Positions 23,001 to 35,917 of a stretch of 64,000 nucleotides of DNA are shown in pieces; position 1 is the stretch's first letter, and every line of letters begins with the position of its first letter. A model generated the notes under the pieces. The model was not told the DNA's origin. It did not search any database and saw only the letters and a program-made list of their open reading frames with translations. Source of the stretch: Buxus sempervirens (Eukaryota > Streptophyta > Magnoliopsida > Buxales > Buxaceae); assembly GCA_947561395.2 (NCBI GenBank), contig OX387191.1:39387439-39451438 (forward strand), given 5' to 3'. The translations under genes were made by a program, and so were the position numbers.

Positions 23001-23059
23001 TGGGGGAGAGAGAAAGGGATGGAGGGACCATGCTGGGGGGGAAGTGAAAAACACAGTTT
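20050..23059. other. AT-rich region, mostly unassigned
   Basis: No mobile-element protein and no long frame. Two consecutive minus-strand exon-like blocks (21557-21832) are listed separately. The plus stretch at 20765-20920 resembles 30249-30410 in the same orientation (shared ATGAATAT, ATTTTAGT, AAAGAAATAT landmarks), suggesting an older duplication. Otherwise it has the look of degraded intron or intergenic DNA. Confidence 0.4.
21557..21832 (-). pseudogene. Two exon-like blocks of an unrecognised gene
   Basis: On the minus strand, 21832-21749 is preceded by TTTCTAG and followed by GTAGAT. It encodes 28 codons beginning VLTSDMISFALMTETYNLLG and ending DPKDIVT. The next block, 21607-21557, is preceded by TTATGTAG and followed by GTACAAC. 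It encodes 17 codons (EPDRNHASVMTGEKPTK). Both are in phase 0 with a 141-bp intron between, and neither has a stop in the reading phase. I do not recognise the protein, and no further exon could be joined with confidence. It may be a captured gene fragment. Confidence 0.35.
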
Positions 23060-24165
23060 AGACTCTATAACACCTAGAGGGGGTGAATAGGTGAAACCGA
23101 TTGCGGAATAAAAATTCTACTAATTAAAAACAAGTTCTTAATTAATAGGCATGCACAAGTCTGATGCAATTAACAATCAATCGCACAAAATTGCAAAATA
23201 AAGAAAAGACAACACAAGCAATTTTGGTGATGAAGGGAAAACTCTAAGAAAACTCTCAAAGAGAAAAACCCTCCGGGCGATAAGGTGCCACCTCTGAAAA
23301 TCACTATAAGAAGAAGATTTACAATAGTGGTTCAGACGACCCAATACTGACTCTGACTCACAATGTAAATATCTGAAGAACTCTTCAAATTTGCACCCTT
23401 GCAACGATCCAGAACTCTGAATATCTTCTTAGTGAACCGCCAAACGAACTCGCTCATCAACCGCAGGAACTCCCACGTGCAAACTCTCCAACCCGGAACT
23501 CCAAGGTAGAAAAGAAAGATGAAAGATGGTTCTGATGGCTCAAAGAAGGAGAAAGAAGAGAAGAAAGAACTCTTGCTCTCACACGCGATTTTAGGGTTTC
23601 TAAAACGTCTTGGGTAACCCTAACAATAGTCTAGACACTCCTTATATAGATTAGGAGAAGGTAGAAATGGAAAAGGAAACAAATCAGAAAAGATCGGAAT
23701 TCTAAAACTGAAGATTCTTAATGATCGTTCGAACGCTCAGCGAACGCGGCTCGAACGTTCAATGCATAACCTCACTTTTCCTCTTCTCGTTCGAATGTCC
23801 AGAGAACGTGAGGCGAACGCTGCTCTCGGGTTTCTCTGTGGAACTCCAACGGTCGAACGATCAGCGAACGCTGCTCTCGGGTTTCTCTGTGTAGCATGAT
23901 CGTTCGAACGGCCAACGAAAGTAAGGCGAACGTTGCTCTCGGGTTTCTCTGTGTAGCATGATCGTTTGAACGGCCAACGAACGTAGGGCGAACGCTGCTC
24001 TCGGGTTTCTCTGTGGAACTTGATCGTTCGAACGTTTGGAGAACGCTCATCGAACATTGGTCGTATCTTCATCAATTTGACTCCGACTTTAACCCCATTT
24101 GAACCGCAACACTTATAACCTAACCTAAATACTTTGACTATTGTAAATACAACCTTTTTGACACA
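23060..24165 (-). mobile_element. Probable Ty1/copia LTR, minus strand
   Basis: The left edge on the plus strand carries CACCTAGAGGGGGTGAATAGG. Its complement, CCTATTCACCCCCTCTAGGTG, is typical of the 3' end of many plant copia LTRs. A minus-strand TATA-like box (CTATATAAGG) is at about 23640. The right edge is uncertain: TGTCAAAAAGG on the minus strand near 24160 is a plausible start. I could not fix a 5-bp duplication, and no internal coding region follows on either side, so it looks like a solo LTR. Confidence 0.5.
23813..24050. repeat. Tandem repeat of about 62 bp, TTCGAACG-rich
   Basis: The string GCGAACG followed by TTGCTCTCGGG or CTGCTCTCGGG recurs at 23813, 23864, 23926 and 23988, giving spacings of 51, 62 and 62 bp. 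Each unit has TTTCTCTGTG and a palindromic CGTTCGAACG core. The repeats lie in the U3 half of the minus-strand LTR. Confidence 0.85.
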
Positions 24166-24711
24166 AAATAAAGCCAATACAAAATATTCCTTACAGGAAG
24201 GATTGAGGGAGAGAGATATTATGCAACCAAATCTCTACAAAAGCAGTGGTGTATGCATGAAAAATGATGCTCCAAAGTTTAACATGCTCCCAAATGAAAA
24301 ATCTGTAGATATATTAAAATTTAAATCACAAAGATGTGAGAAGGCAATAAAATAACAGCCATTGCAAGCTAGAAGATCAGTAAGCTGTTACAAGGTAATA
24401 GCTAAACTAAAAAAATGAAGGAACCACTTGTTTTAAATACCACAATAGCACTATCCATATTATAAATTCTTCAAATTCATCATTCAGATGGGGAATGGAA
24501 CAAAGAAAAGAGCATATCTGAATGACATAGGAAATTGCCTATTATGAAGAGGTAAATTATTGCTAGATGTGTTAAGCCCATTGTAAGTGGCATGTTTGAG
24601 CCTTTTGTTTGGAAAAATGACAAGTTCGTTTATGATTAGAGCTTTGAAGATTTAGTAGGCAGCCAGGGAAATAGCCTAGTAGCATAGATAATTAACCTAA
24701 AGTTTACTAGC
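24166..24711. other. AT-rich spacer
   Basis: No gene seen. It contains ATCTGTAGATATATT, also present at about 22742, and GGATTGAGGGAGAGAGA, also near 22999, on the two sides of the copia-like LTR. These are diverged direct repeats. Confidence 0.35.
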
Positions 24712-25818
24712 CTAACTGTAGCGCCCCAGATCCGGGTCTGCCCTATCACAGCACCAACCCGTACCCGAGACCTACTTATGGGCCCAATAGAACCTGATAA
24801 ACACAATTTCCTGGGCAATTACAATGTAATTATCAGAGTGCATGACTAAAGAAGCATGGAATAAAAATTTTCCATATAATCAAAAGATCATCTGTACTAT
24901 AATCTCCAAAACATGATATACATGTGAACAAAATACAACTAAGGCAACTAACCATTCACAATGATCTTTCCAAAATATATAGACATGTACAAAAGATATC
25001 TCCCAAGAGTATAGGTCCAAAAATAATATTTACATCCCATATACAATCCCCAAGACAAAATACATCATTATAAAAAAAACCCTACTATGGTTGGTAGAAA
25101 TCCTCTGGCCTGAACTAAAGCTCACCCTCAATGCCTGCCCCAATACGCGGCTCACCAAGCGGATCTGAAAACAAATCCGGTAAAACAAAACACGCGTGAG
25201 ACTTAAAGTCCCAGTAAGCAGCAAACATGCATGTAGAGAAACAGTTTATGCAGTTTTTATAACATCATGATGATATTCAAAATTATATAGCACTAAATGC
25301 AAACCAAAACAGTTCAATCGGATATAAAAGAAATTCCAATTCAAATATCTCAATCAAATCACCAAATACGATCAAATACTGTAAACATGTCTTGTTAGGA
25401 CTCGTGGTTAGCATGTCTGTAAATTAGATTAATGACCAGTATCCATTTCCACCTACACGACTTACAGAGAGAAGCCTAGCTAGGGACATCTCAGCAAGCG
25501 GAGTACCCACGTGTGGGCTGGCAAGTAGTCAACCTAACCAAGGATCCAGACTAAGTGGGATTCCCCACCCACTGCTTGATGAATCGCATGGACTCCCGCC
25601 GGTTCCCCGCGAAGGGGGGTTGCCGCAGCCCTCTGTTCCCCGAGAAGGCCTCACTGATTCCCCACAGTGGAATGCAATATGGATAAGGCAATTAAAGCTA
25701 ACAAGCCAATACCAACACACTAATTAAACTCACTGTGGATCCACACTAAGAACAATGTCCAATTAGACGACTCATAAATCAAAACAAACCATTCAATTCC
25801 AAGAGTAAAACCAGTGCT

Positions 25819-25975
25819 TAAACCAAAGCCAAGTGGAATTCCCCATCCACTATTAAATCAACCAAAGCCAAGTGGAATTCCCCATCCCCTATTGAATCAA
25901 CCGAGATCAAGTGGAATTCCCCATCCACTACCAATCCATACCAAGGGCAAGTGGAATTCCCCATCCACTGCCAAT
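25819..25975. repeat. Four tandem copies of a 39-40 bp unit in LTR E
   Basis: AAGTGGAATTCCCCATCC(A/C)C recurs at 25831, 25870, 25909 and 25949. A more distant relative (AAGTGGGATTCCCCACCCAC) is at about 25554 with a GC-rich neighbourhood (25590-25660). The unit contains the EcoRI-like GAATTC. Confidence 0.85.
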
Positions 25976-27369
25976 AAAACCATAGGCCAAAACCTTGCCA
26001 AATCGTATAAGGGTTTTTCAACATTGCTTTCATAAATCCAAGCCAAATCAAAACGAAGGTCATAAAATCCTCAAAACACATTTTTGATGATTGGGTTGAT
26101 CTTAAAAATCCCAAATAAGTCACCATACCAAAATTCAATGGATTCCGAGACAAAAAGTTTTGGACCTCAAAAATATTCTAAGTCTGGTTGAAAACGTTGA
26201 CTTTTCGGTGTCGAATTTTTCTAGACAAATCTACAAGGAATTTGGGGCTCATTTTCTGGTTGTAGTTTATTGGAGGGTATACAAATCATCTAGAATTTTT
26301 TGGGCTTCTGAATCACTCATTTGTATATCAAACTCAAAAAGTGGTCTTATTTGAAAATCAGGAAAACTGGAAATTTAGGCACAAACTGGAAAGTTGACTT
26401 TTTATTGGTTGGGAATTGAGCCCTGGGAGTATTTTTATTGGTTCCAAATGGGGGGTAAAACCTTATTTACTTAAATGTCTTTCATGTAATAAGGAAGCTA
26501 TGCGAGAAGCTTGGGTTGTTTGACAAAGGGTTGGAGAGAAAAATAATGAACAACTCCAGAAACAGGGTCCACGATTAGCCCCTGGATTGATCGCCCAGGG
26601 GCAATTAGTTCAATGTTCGGGCGTTGAGGGTTAAGGTTCGCGCGCCCAGGTTTAAAACAGGTTCAGTGCACGCGCGGTAAGGTTTAACGTTCACGCGCTA
26701 AGGTCGCGATTAGCCCTGGGCGATTAATCCTGTTTCGCGATTTATTTTAACAGAACCTGATTTTTGGGGGTCTTGGCTCAGGATTAATCGCCAATCTGCA
26801 GGATTAATCGCCGGCTCGGGTTCTTACAAAATTTTGGGTATTTTCAACACACAACTCATAGAAATCATTCTCAACCTTTCCAACATCAAAGTAGGTGATC
26901 ACAAAACATCCCAACACACTTAAAAACATCTTTTGAAACAAAGATTCATCTCACATCTACATGAACACAAATCAAACGCATGAAACCTCATTCAAGACAC
27001 AAATCTCAAACCCCAATCTGAAATATAATCAATAGAGGTTGTAAATCCATGGCAAATCATTAGGAAACTAAGCAAGAGCATTATAAAATCAAAACCTACG
27101 AATTTTAGAAACAAAATAGCAACATGCAAGATCATTTTTTCAAATAACTCAAACCCTAGAGAGAGAACATCGAATTTTGGTAATTCATTTTGGTTGGAAG
27201 GGTTTGCTACTTACTTGCTAATGGAGAAGCAACCTCCTCTCCTAGCTCTCCTCTTCTTCTCCTTCTCCTTGAAGCTTTGAAGCAAGCTCCCACAACTCTC
27301 TCTCTTATTCTATATGTCCAAGACAAGAGAAATGGGTTTTCAAACCCTTAATTAGAAATTAGGGCATCC

Positions 27370-27376
27370 TTTTATA
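27370..27376 (-). promoter_or_regulatory. TATA box of LTR E
   Basis: The minus strand reads CATATAAAAGG, about 1.26 kb inside the LTR, followed by a GAGAGAG-rich leader (about 27296-27304). It sets the direction as minus. Confidence 0.55.
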
Positions 27377-27429
27377 TGCCCAAGTTTTGGGTCTTTCAAA
27401 TCTGCCCCTAAATAAGGCTTTTATTCAAC

Positions 27430-28385
27430 TAAAACCCTAGGGTGTACCTAAAGCATACCAGGGGTACCTTAGTGTTATTCGAGTGGGGTACCTTGGTGTT
27501 AAATGGGGTGTTTGCCTTAACCACTTCAAAAGACATGCTTTAGGGATGCTTGGGAGGTGTACCTCAGTTAACACAGAAGGGTACCTCAGACAAAACAGGG
27601 GGGTACCTTAGCCAATATGAGTGAGGTGCCTTAGGTAATGTAAGGGGGTACTTTAGGTATACATGTGAGGTACCTTAGGCAATGCAAGGGGATACCTTAG
27701 GTAAACACAGGGGTACCTATAGGCAAACACAAGGGGATACCTTAGATGAACACAGGGGTATCTTAGGCAATTAAAGTAGGGTACCTTAGGGACACAAGTG
27801 GGGTACCTTAGGTATAACTGGGGGTACTTTAAGTAACACTTGGGTGGTATCTTGGGTAATACTTGGGTGTACCTTGGGTATACTTAAGAGGTTATTTGGG
27901 CATTCTTGGGAGATACTTAAGGTACACTTGAAAGGTACCTTGGGCAATATAAGAGGGCACACCTTAGGGATATAAATGGGGTACCTTAGGCAATGTGAGT
28001 GAGGTACCTTGGGCAATATAAGAGGGTACCTTAGGGATAATTAGGGGATACTTTAGGTATACTTGAGTGGTACCTTGGGTAACACTTGGATATACTTGAG
28101 TAGTACCTTGGGTAACACTTGGATATACTTTGAGTAATACATTCGGGTACTTTGGGTAATACATGGGTGTACCCTAGGCATACTTGAGCGGTACTTTGGG
28201 TAATACTTTGGTGTACTCTAGGTATACTTAGATGGTACCTTGAGTAGTACATGGATGTACTTTGGGTATACAATGGGAGTACCTTGGATAATACAAGAGG
28301 TACTTTAGTGGTATTTGGGAGGGTACCTTGGGTATATTTTGGGGTACCATGGGTATACTTGGGGATTACTCTAGGTACACATAAG
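27430..28385. repeat. Degenerate GGTACC minisatellite in LTR E
   Basis: About 30 copies of a 25-40 bp unit with core GGGGTACCTTAGG or GGTACCTTGGGTAATAC in 950 bases. Divergence rises toward the ends. Translation gives meaningless TQGT or KVP repeats, which explains the apparent open frames on the minus strand. It lies upstream of the TATA box in LTR orientation, in U3. Confidence 0.9.
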
Positions 28386-28642
28386 TCCAAATTTTCAGAA
28401 TTTGATTTCCAATTCATTAAAGCTAATTGGAGAGTATCTTAGACAATTGGAATTGAGAAATAACATTAATTAAACTTACCTCAATAACCTTCATAAAGTT
28501 CAATTGATTTCTCTAAATCCTCAATAATAATCCACATTTACCTCATCTTTATAACACAAATACTTAATTAGTCTAATAATCACACTTTAGATAATTAATC
28601 TTAATAATTAAGATATAATCTGGGTCGGGGTTTTACACTAAC

Positions 28643-29012
28643 GATCATAATGATTTTCAGGTTGACCACAATGTAGAATAGGTAATCTGAATTTCACAGT
28701 ACATTGCCATGGGATCATTAATATTCTTTTTAAAGTATATAAAACACTTCCAAGACACGCATTGTATTAACAAGGTTAAAGTGGAAAACATTGTTATGAT
28801 ATATATATATATATATAAGACATTGGTAATTTATAATTAGAATACGGTATGAGTTCTATTTTTCTTTCATCATATAAATATAAAGATAAGTCGCTTGTTA
28901 TTGACAAAACTTCCCAACATTTAGAACCCAAGGACTACAAAATATTCAGCACACAGTATCTATCATATATTGTGTCGCTTGACACTTGAATGAACTCGAT
29001 TACTCCAGGAAT
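28643..29012. other. AT-rich spacer with (AT)n
   Basis: Resumes the sequence interrupted by LTR E. An (AT)n run is at about 28798-28817. No gene seen. Confidence 0.4.
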
Positions 29013-29386
29013 GGAAGGTACATAGCCAATATATATAGATGTATGGGTGAAGAGGGTGAACCTTACAGCAACAATAAGGTTGCTCCATTGCAGCATAAAG
29101 GTTGCTGGTTCGAATCACAGGAAACAATCACCCCACTGGAAGTGGTGGGAGCCTTGTTCACTGGGCTTTCTCCCTTATATATACATGGGTGAACTCAATT
29201 TACAGATGCTCATTGTAATAAAAATTAAAAAGAACAGTTCAAGGATTATAATATTTTTTACCTGGTTACATTTTGAGAAAATGAGAGCACAGGAGCTCAC
29301 CATCTAAACAAATCAATTCCAACTCACATGCATTTCTAAAAGAAACATGAATATAATAGGAAAAAACATGTATCAAAATGACCAAA
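29013..29386 (+). repeat. Au-type SINE copy with flank, plus strand
   Basis: The SINE body is about 29048-29176: a pol III A-box-like stretch (CAGCAACAATAAGGTTG) and a B-box-like GGTTCGAATCA (29107-29117), then GGGAGCCTTGTTCACTGGGC and TTTCTCCCTT, the standard Au-SINE tail. The flank to 29386 (GAACAGTTCAAGGATTATAA, ACCTGGTTACATTTTGAGAA) is shared in inverted orientation with 19428-19600. Confidence 0.75.
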
Positions 29387-31624
29387 CAAATAGAAGCTAA
29401 ATTATCAATGTTTCTTAATTGAGAAGGGAAGCTCTTTATGTAGTAGGAAGAGATGGGAATGGCTTTCTTTATTTCTTAGATGTTGTGCGAACAATTTAGA
29501 CTAACAATTTTCCTATACTCCATTATAAATTTGAAGGTAGCCTTTCAACATCATTAGGCGCAAAATAAATACACAATAAATTTCTATTTAAGTGTATTCC
29601 AACATATTCAGCCATCACATAGTTTTCCACTAAGTGCAAACAACAAAAAGATAAGCAGATGATTATGAACATATAATTACGAAAATTAAAAGAAACTTCC
29701 CAGTTGAGAGACATAGAGGCCTAACTTCTGCTTACCTTAAAAGCAAGCAATTTTAGTCAGACAAGAGACAAAACAACTAACTTAAAAAATGATTAATATA
29801 CTTGGATAAGTTCAGCTCTTTCTCTTCGCTTACATTTGAAACAATGGAAACAGTCTCATTTCACTGCTGCAATTTAACAAGGATTTATTTTAAGTACTAC
29901 AAGCAACCAACTTTATACTAAACTACAGACACTAATAATTTCATTATAAAGATTAAGACATTGCTATCATTAGAAAGGGAAAGAGCAAGATAAACAACTT
30001 GCAATCAAAAATTTATTCACAAGAATGAAATTACTCCTCTAGTTATTAATCCGCCTGACCATATTTTATTTCAAAAAATTATAGTGCGCCGTATTAGATT
30101 TATGGTTTTTAATGTGCACTAAAAAGATCTCATAGAAAACTTCTACATTTAAACCCATGAGCCATATAAACTTGACTAAAGCTCACTTGTAATTATTTTT
30201 TGAATTATTAGAAAAAATACCACACAGGAACTTGTTATTTCTTATTGAGTCTACAAAAGTACCATGAATATTCAAATTTTAGTTTAAACAATAATGATTC
30301 CAGTGAATGGTTTAATGAACTTATGCTATTGTATACATGTTTCAAGAGTAAAGTTATCATAAGCAAAGCTAGCTATAATTAATAATTAAAAAAGAAATAT
30401 GATATGAGTATATTCCCAAACCTGGCTTTCTAAACTTCAGAGCTACCATGGGATGTTCCTCCACTCTTAAAAAAACCAAAAAAGAAAAGAGCAAGGAGTC
30501 AATGATTTTACACAAAAATAACCTTGTTGTCTTCACATTTGTCAATCATATTCTTGGCTCGAAAAAAAAAATTGAGCAAATAAACTTAATTACTGTCTAA
30601 ATAAAAATATAAAGTACAAAATTAAGTATCAAGCAGAGAGCATCGAATGAAGAAAGCCAATCATCAATTGAACAAATTAAAGAAACTAAGATAGATGAGG
30701 AGTGAGTAGCCCTTACAAATAGTAAATGAATGGAAAGCAAGCTCCTATATATAGTTGTTAGTATTCAATGATGGAACTCTACAACAAAATAAATTATTTA
30801 TAGTCTAAACTTGTATCATTGGCTCATGTAAAACTGAATATTATAAATTTATGTTTCCAACTTCCTTTAGCACCTACATGTACACTTGGACACACATACA
30901 TTAAAGTCATACGCTATGATATAACGCATCCTCAATTTCAAAATTAAGGATGGTGTGAGGAGATCACAAGTAGCAATTCATATGTGTAGTAGTTCCAACA
31001 ACACATCCAGAAATATCAAGCTCCCAATTATCTAACTGTTACACTCATGTTATTGATCATAAATCTGGCCATTTGAAATTGAAATCTATAAATTTGAAGT
31101 TAATAGAAAATTATCTGAAGTAGAGAGCTAAAGGAGACAATAATTGCTGCTCATTTAACCTGATATAAGCCTGCGGATGAAAAACCTACAACATAACTTT
31201 CGTGAAAGTGCACTTGCATTCATGATAAGGAAGAATTATTGCATCATACCTACCAAAATCAAGAAAAATAGGGAAAAAAAAGGAGCATTTAGTCACGATA
31301 GAACAAAGGTTTTTTGTAACTGTAAGATTCTGTTCCAAATAAAATACAATTGCGATTCAGTAGCTCGTTCACAGTGGAAGGAAAATACCATCAAGAAATA
31401 ACTGCCGAAGACACATTCAATTGCTTGATATGGCCTCCGAAAGTCTGTAAAAGAGAGAGGAACTAAAAGATAAATTCCAAGAAATCAGATGAAACTTGAC
31501 ATGAAATCTCCAGATAGAAAAAAAAAATTACTAACAATAGTTGAAGCATCTTCAATAAATTTGTTTCTAGCTACGGAAAACAATAAAAGAAATAGATCTA
31601 TTTAAAAAGAGAAGAGAAAAATAG
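29387..31624. other. AT-rich region, no recognised gene
   Basis: A-rich and T-rich DNA without long frames. It adjoins the broken 3' end of the GAPC pseudogene and may in part be its degraded intron or 3' sequence. Similar in part to 20765-20920. Nothing else can be supported. Confidence 0.35.
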
Positions 31625-33290
<1,666 letters not shown>

Positions 33291-33748
33291 AATTCAAGAG
33301 GAATAACACTGCTGAGGAAGAGGGGTTGGTCAGATGCATACCTGGTAGGAATAATTGAGGCTGCAAGGGTGGCGGAAATTGGGGATGCTCTCGCTCACAA
33401 CGACAGATGCACAAGACGGACTGTTGATCGTCAAGGTGAAAGGCATGAAGGCACCGAGGCTTTACCTTCATCCCAAACTCATGCAAAGACATCCCAGGCA
33501 GCAGCCGCTTCCTCGTAGCCAATGGTAGAGGGAGGTCGCCCATAATGACTGGAACTCCGGATTCCAATGCGATTATGGAAGGTTTGACGGAAAACTGACG
33601 ATCCGAAGGATTTGCTGTGCAGCAATGCCCAATGCACGAATCGCGTTTACCCAATGGCAAAACCTAAAATAGAGATTAATGAATGTCAAGGAAGAAGAGA
33701 CGCTTGCATGATAGAGTAATTCCGTGGAGGAAAAGGTTTGTGGATAAC

Positions 33749-34134
33749 TGATACGTGACCCACCTTAAGCAACGTGCATGGGACATATCCATTGAGTTGG
33801 GTCCACATGCAAAGCATCCCAAGGTTACTAGGAGTTGTTGCCACCTATTAAATTAGTTATTTCATTGAGTGTATGTGCTTAGTTTGTGGAGAGGTGGGAA
33901 TCTTGTTAGTTAAGTAATCTTCAGTTAGGACTCTCACGTATAGTGGGGAGTTGTGGAAGTAGTTTTCATAACCATAGGATGGTGTGCCAGGTGTGCAAGT
34001 CTCATGTATATATTCTCGTGTTTTGAATTTTAGTAGATCATCATATATCCCAAATTTTATCTTAATCTTGGAGGTCGGCTTTCCTCGAATTAAGCCAACC
34101 ACAGTATTGCAAAAACTAAGTTTAAATCACGTAA
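33749..34134 (+). repeat. 5' LTR of chromovirus
   Basis: Starts TGATACGTGACCCACC and ends AAATCACGTAA; TACGTGA/TCACGTA forms a terminal inverted repeat. The canonical CA end is not present in either copy. Same length as the 3' LTR. Confidence 0.95.
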
Positions 34135-34140
34135 CAATTC

Positions 34141-34154
34141 TGGTATCAGAGCCA
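34141..34154 (+). promoter_or_regulatory. Primer-binding site of chromovirus
   Basis: TGGTATCAGAGCCA, complementary to the 3' end of initiator tRNA-Met, six bases after the 5' LTR. Confidence 0.9.
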
Positions 34155-34165
34155 GTGTTCCTACA

Positions 34166-35095
34166 ATGGCTGATGGTACGAGATTGTCTAACATGAATGA
34201 TTCCATCCTTCAATTGAAGGAAACATCAGAAGAGCACAGAAGGTTGTTTACAGGGCTTCAGGAAGAATTCAAGTCACAACGGGAGGAATTTAAAGCACAA
34301 AGAGAGATTCTTCATGAAGTGCTTGTGAGGTTGAATAATCTGGGTCAAGAACAAGGTGAAAGTTCTGCGGGAGGATCTGTTAATCGTAGAAGCGAGCATT
34401 TAGATCCAAATTCCGGACGAGAAATCAGTCATGGGATAGAGACCCGATCCACTCGATTAAATTTTCCATGTTTCGATGGAACAGACCCTTTAGGCTGGAT
34501 TTATCGGGCGGAACAATTCTTTAACCTCCATCAGACACCAAATTCACAGAAGCTCGTAGTTGCGTCTTTCCACCTGGAAGGTAAGGCCTTACAATGGTTT
34601 CGTTGGATGGAGAAGAGTGGGGCAATCACTAGTTGGCTTGATTTCACTCGTGCCATGGAGGTGAGGTTCGGCCCCAATGATTTTGAAGTTCCAACAGCTC
34701 TACTAACTAAACTGAGACAAACGACAACAGTAGAAGATTATTAGACCAAATTTGAAGCCTTAGCCAACCAAGTAGATGGGTTGAATGGATTGGCAATGGT
34801 GAGTTGTTTTGTTGCAGGGCTGAAGGAGGAGATTAAGTTCACAGTCCAGATGCTCAAACCAACCACTCTTTCTACAGCAATAGGTTTGGCTTGACTTCAG
34901 GATGAACGTGTGTCTTCCCAATAGCAAATTCCTCAAGACAATGCACCTAGAACTCCTCACACGAGTGGACCAACACGAACCCCCACTGTTCCAATTAAGA
35001 GAGTCACTCCCGCTAAGATGAAAGAAAGGAGGGAGAGGGGACTTTGCTACTACTGCGACGAGAAATTCTCCCCTGGACATCGATGCAAAGTCTGA
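34166..35095 (+). pseudogene. gag of chromovirus with nonsense codons
   Basis: ATG 34166 starts MADGTRLSNMNDSILQLK. An N-terminal coil, then the gag core (FPCFDGTDPLGWIYRAEQFF; GKALQWFRWME) and a CCHC zinc knuckle (CYYCDEKFSPGHRC) at about 35045-35086. In-frame stops: TAG 34742, TGA 34892, TAG 34922, TGA 35093, with no frameshift. Each is one transition away from CAG or CGA. Gag would form the particle shell; the knuckle binds RNA. Confidence 0.93.
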
Positions 35096-35917
35096 AGGCT
35101 CTATCTGATGGACGCCTCTGCTGTAGAAGAAGACGAATGTGAAGATGAAAAGGAAGAAGTGGTGGATGTTGAGGAACAGGGAGATATTGAGGAGCCAAAC
35201 ATTACTTCCGAAATTTCACTCAATGCAATCGTGGGATTATCTGCTCCACAAACGATGAGGGTTAAGGGCACCATTGGGAAGAGATCCATCATGGTGTTGA
35301 TTGACACAGCTAGCACTCATAACTTCTTAAATCCTACCATCGCACGTCAGAGCGGGCTCAAAAAATTATCAGAAACCAGGTTTGAGGTGATGGTAGCATC
35401 TGGTGAAAGAATAAAAAGTGACGGCAAGGTTGCTGGAGTGATGATCGACCTGCAAGGAGTTCCTATTGTTGTTGAATTCTATCTCTTAAAGGTGGGTGGA
35501 TGTGATGCAGTCCTTGGTGCCCATTGGCTAAGAACGTTGGGTCCCATTACTTGGGACTTCTCCAATCTTACCATGAGCTTCAACGTGGATGGCAAAAGAT
35601 GTGAACTTAAAGGGGAAACATTGAAGGATGTGGAGTTTTTGGACGAACAACACTTCAAGAAATTGGATAAGGGTGGAATGTAGGGAGTCCTAGTACAACT
35701 ATACAACCTCTCTACACCAATCCGAGAGACCGATGCAAATCCACAGCTACAGTGACTCCTATCTGAATTCCATGAGGTGTTTGAAGAACCCAAAGGGCTC
35801 CCACCACCACGTGTGCAAGATCACCGAATGCCACTTATAGAAGGTTCAGAACCAGTCAATGTTCGTCCATATAAATATCCTTATTTCCAGAAGACAAAGA
35901 TCGAGAACATTGTTTGA
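35096..35917 (+). pseudogene. Protease region of chromovirus
   Basis: Same frame. An acidic stretch (EEDECEDEKEEVVDVEE) precedes the retropepsin-like domain with active site IDTASTHNFL; DTA replaces the usual D(T/S)G. The HWLRTLGPITWDF motif near 35523 closes the domain. Stops: TAG 35681, TGA 35753, TGA 35915. The Ala in place of the active-site Gly may itself impair activity, but some relatives vary here. Confidence 0.88.

Larger units (their letters stand above)
24712..28642 (-). mobile_element. 3.9 kb solo LTR with 5-bp target duplication (LTR E), Tekay/Del-like
   Basis: Target duplication CTAAC at 24712-24716 and 28638-28642. The LTR (24717-28637) on the minus strand starts TGTAAAACCCCGACCCAG and ends GATCTGGGGCGCTACA, ends characteristic of large plant gypsy LTRs of the Tekay/Del group. 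A minus-strand TATA box is at 27370-27376. There is no primer-binding site, gag or pol inside, so it is a solo LTR left by recombination. Its length is inflated by two minisatellites. Confidence 0.8.

Noticed and set aside
23737..24177. Minus-strand frame of 146 codons
   Set aside because: It is the TTCGAACG tandem repeat read through; the repeated REQRSP and REPRAAF-like units follow the DNA period.
27786..28417. Several minus-strand open frames rich in KVP, TQGT and YPKYP repeats
   Set aside because: They are translations of the GGTACC minisatellite in LTR E, with no domain and no stop-avoidance beyond the repeat.
29048..29176. tRNA gene
   Set aside because: A- and B-box-like strings are present, but no cloverleaf forms; the tail matches Au SINEs.
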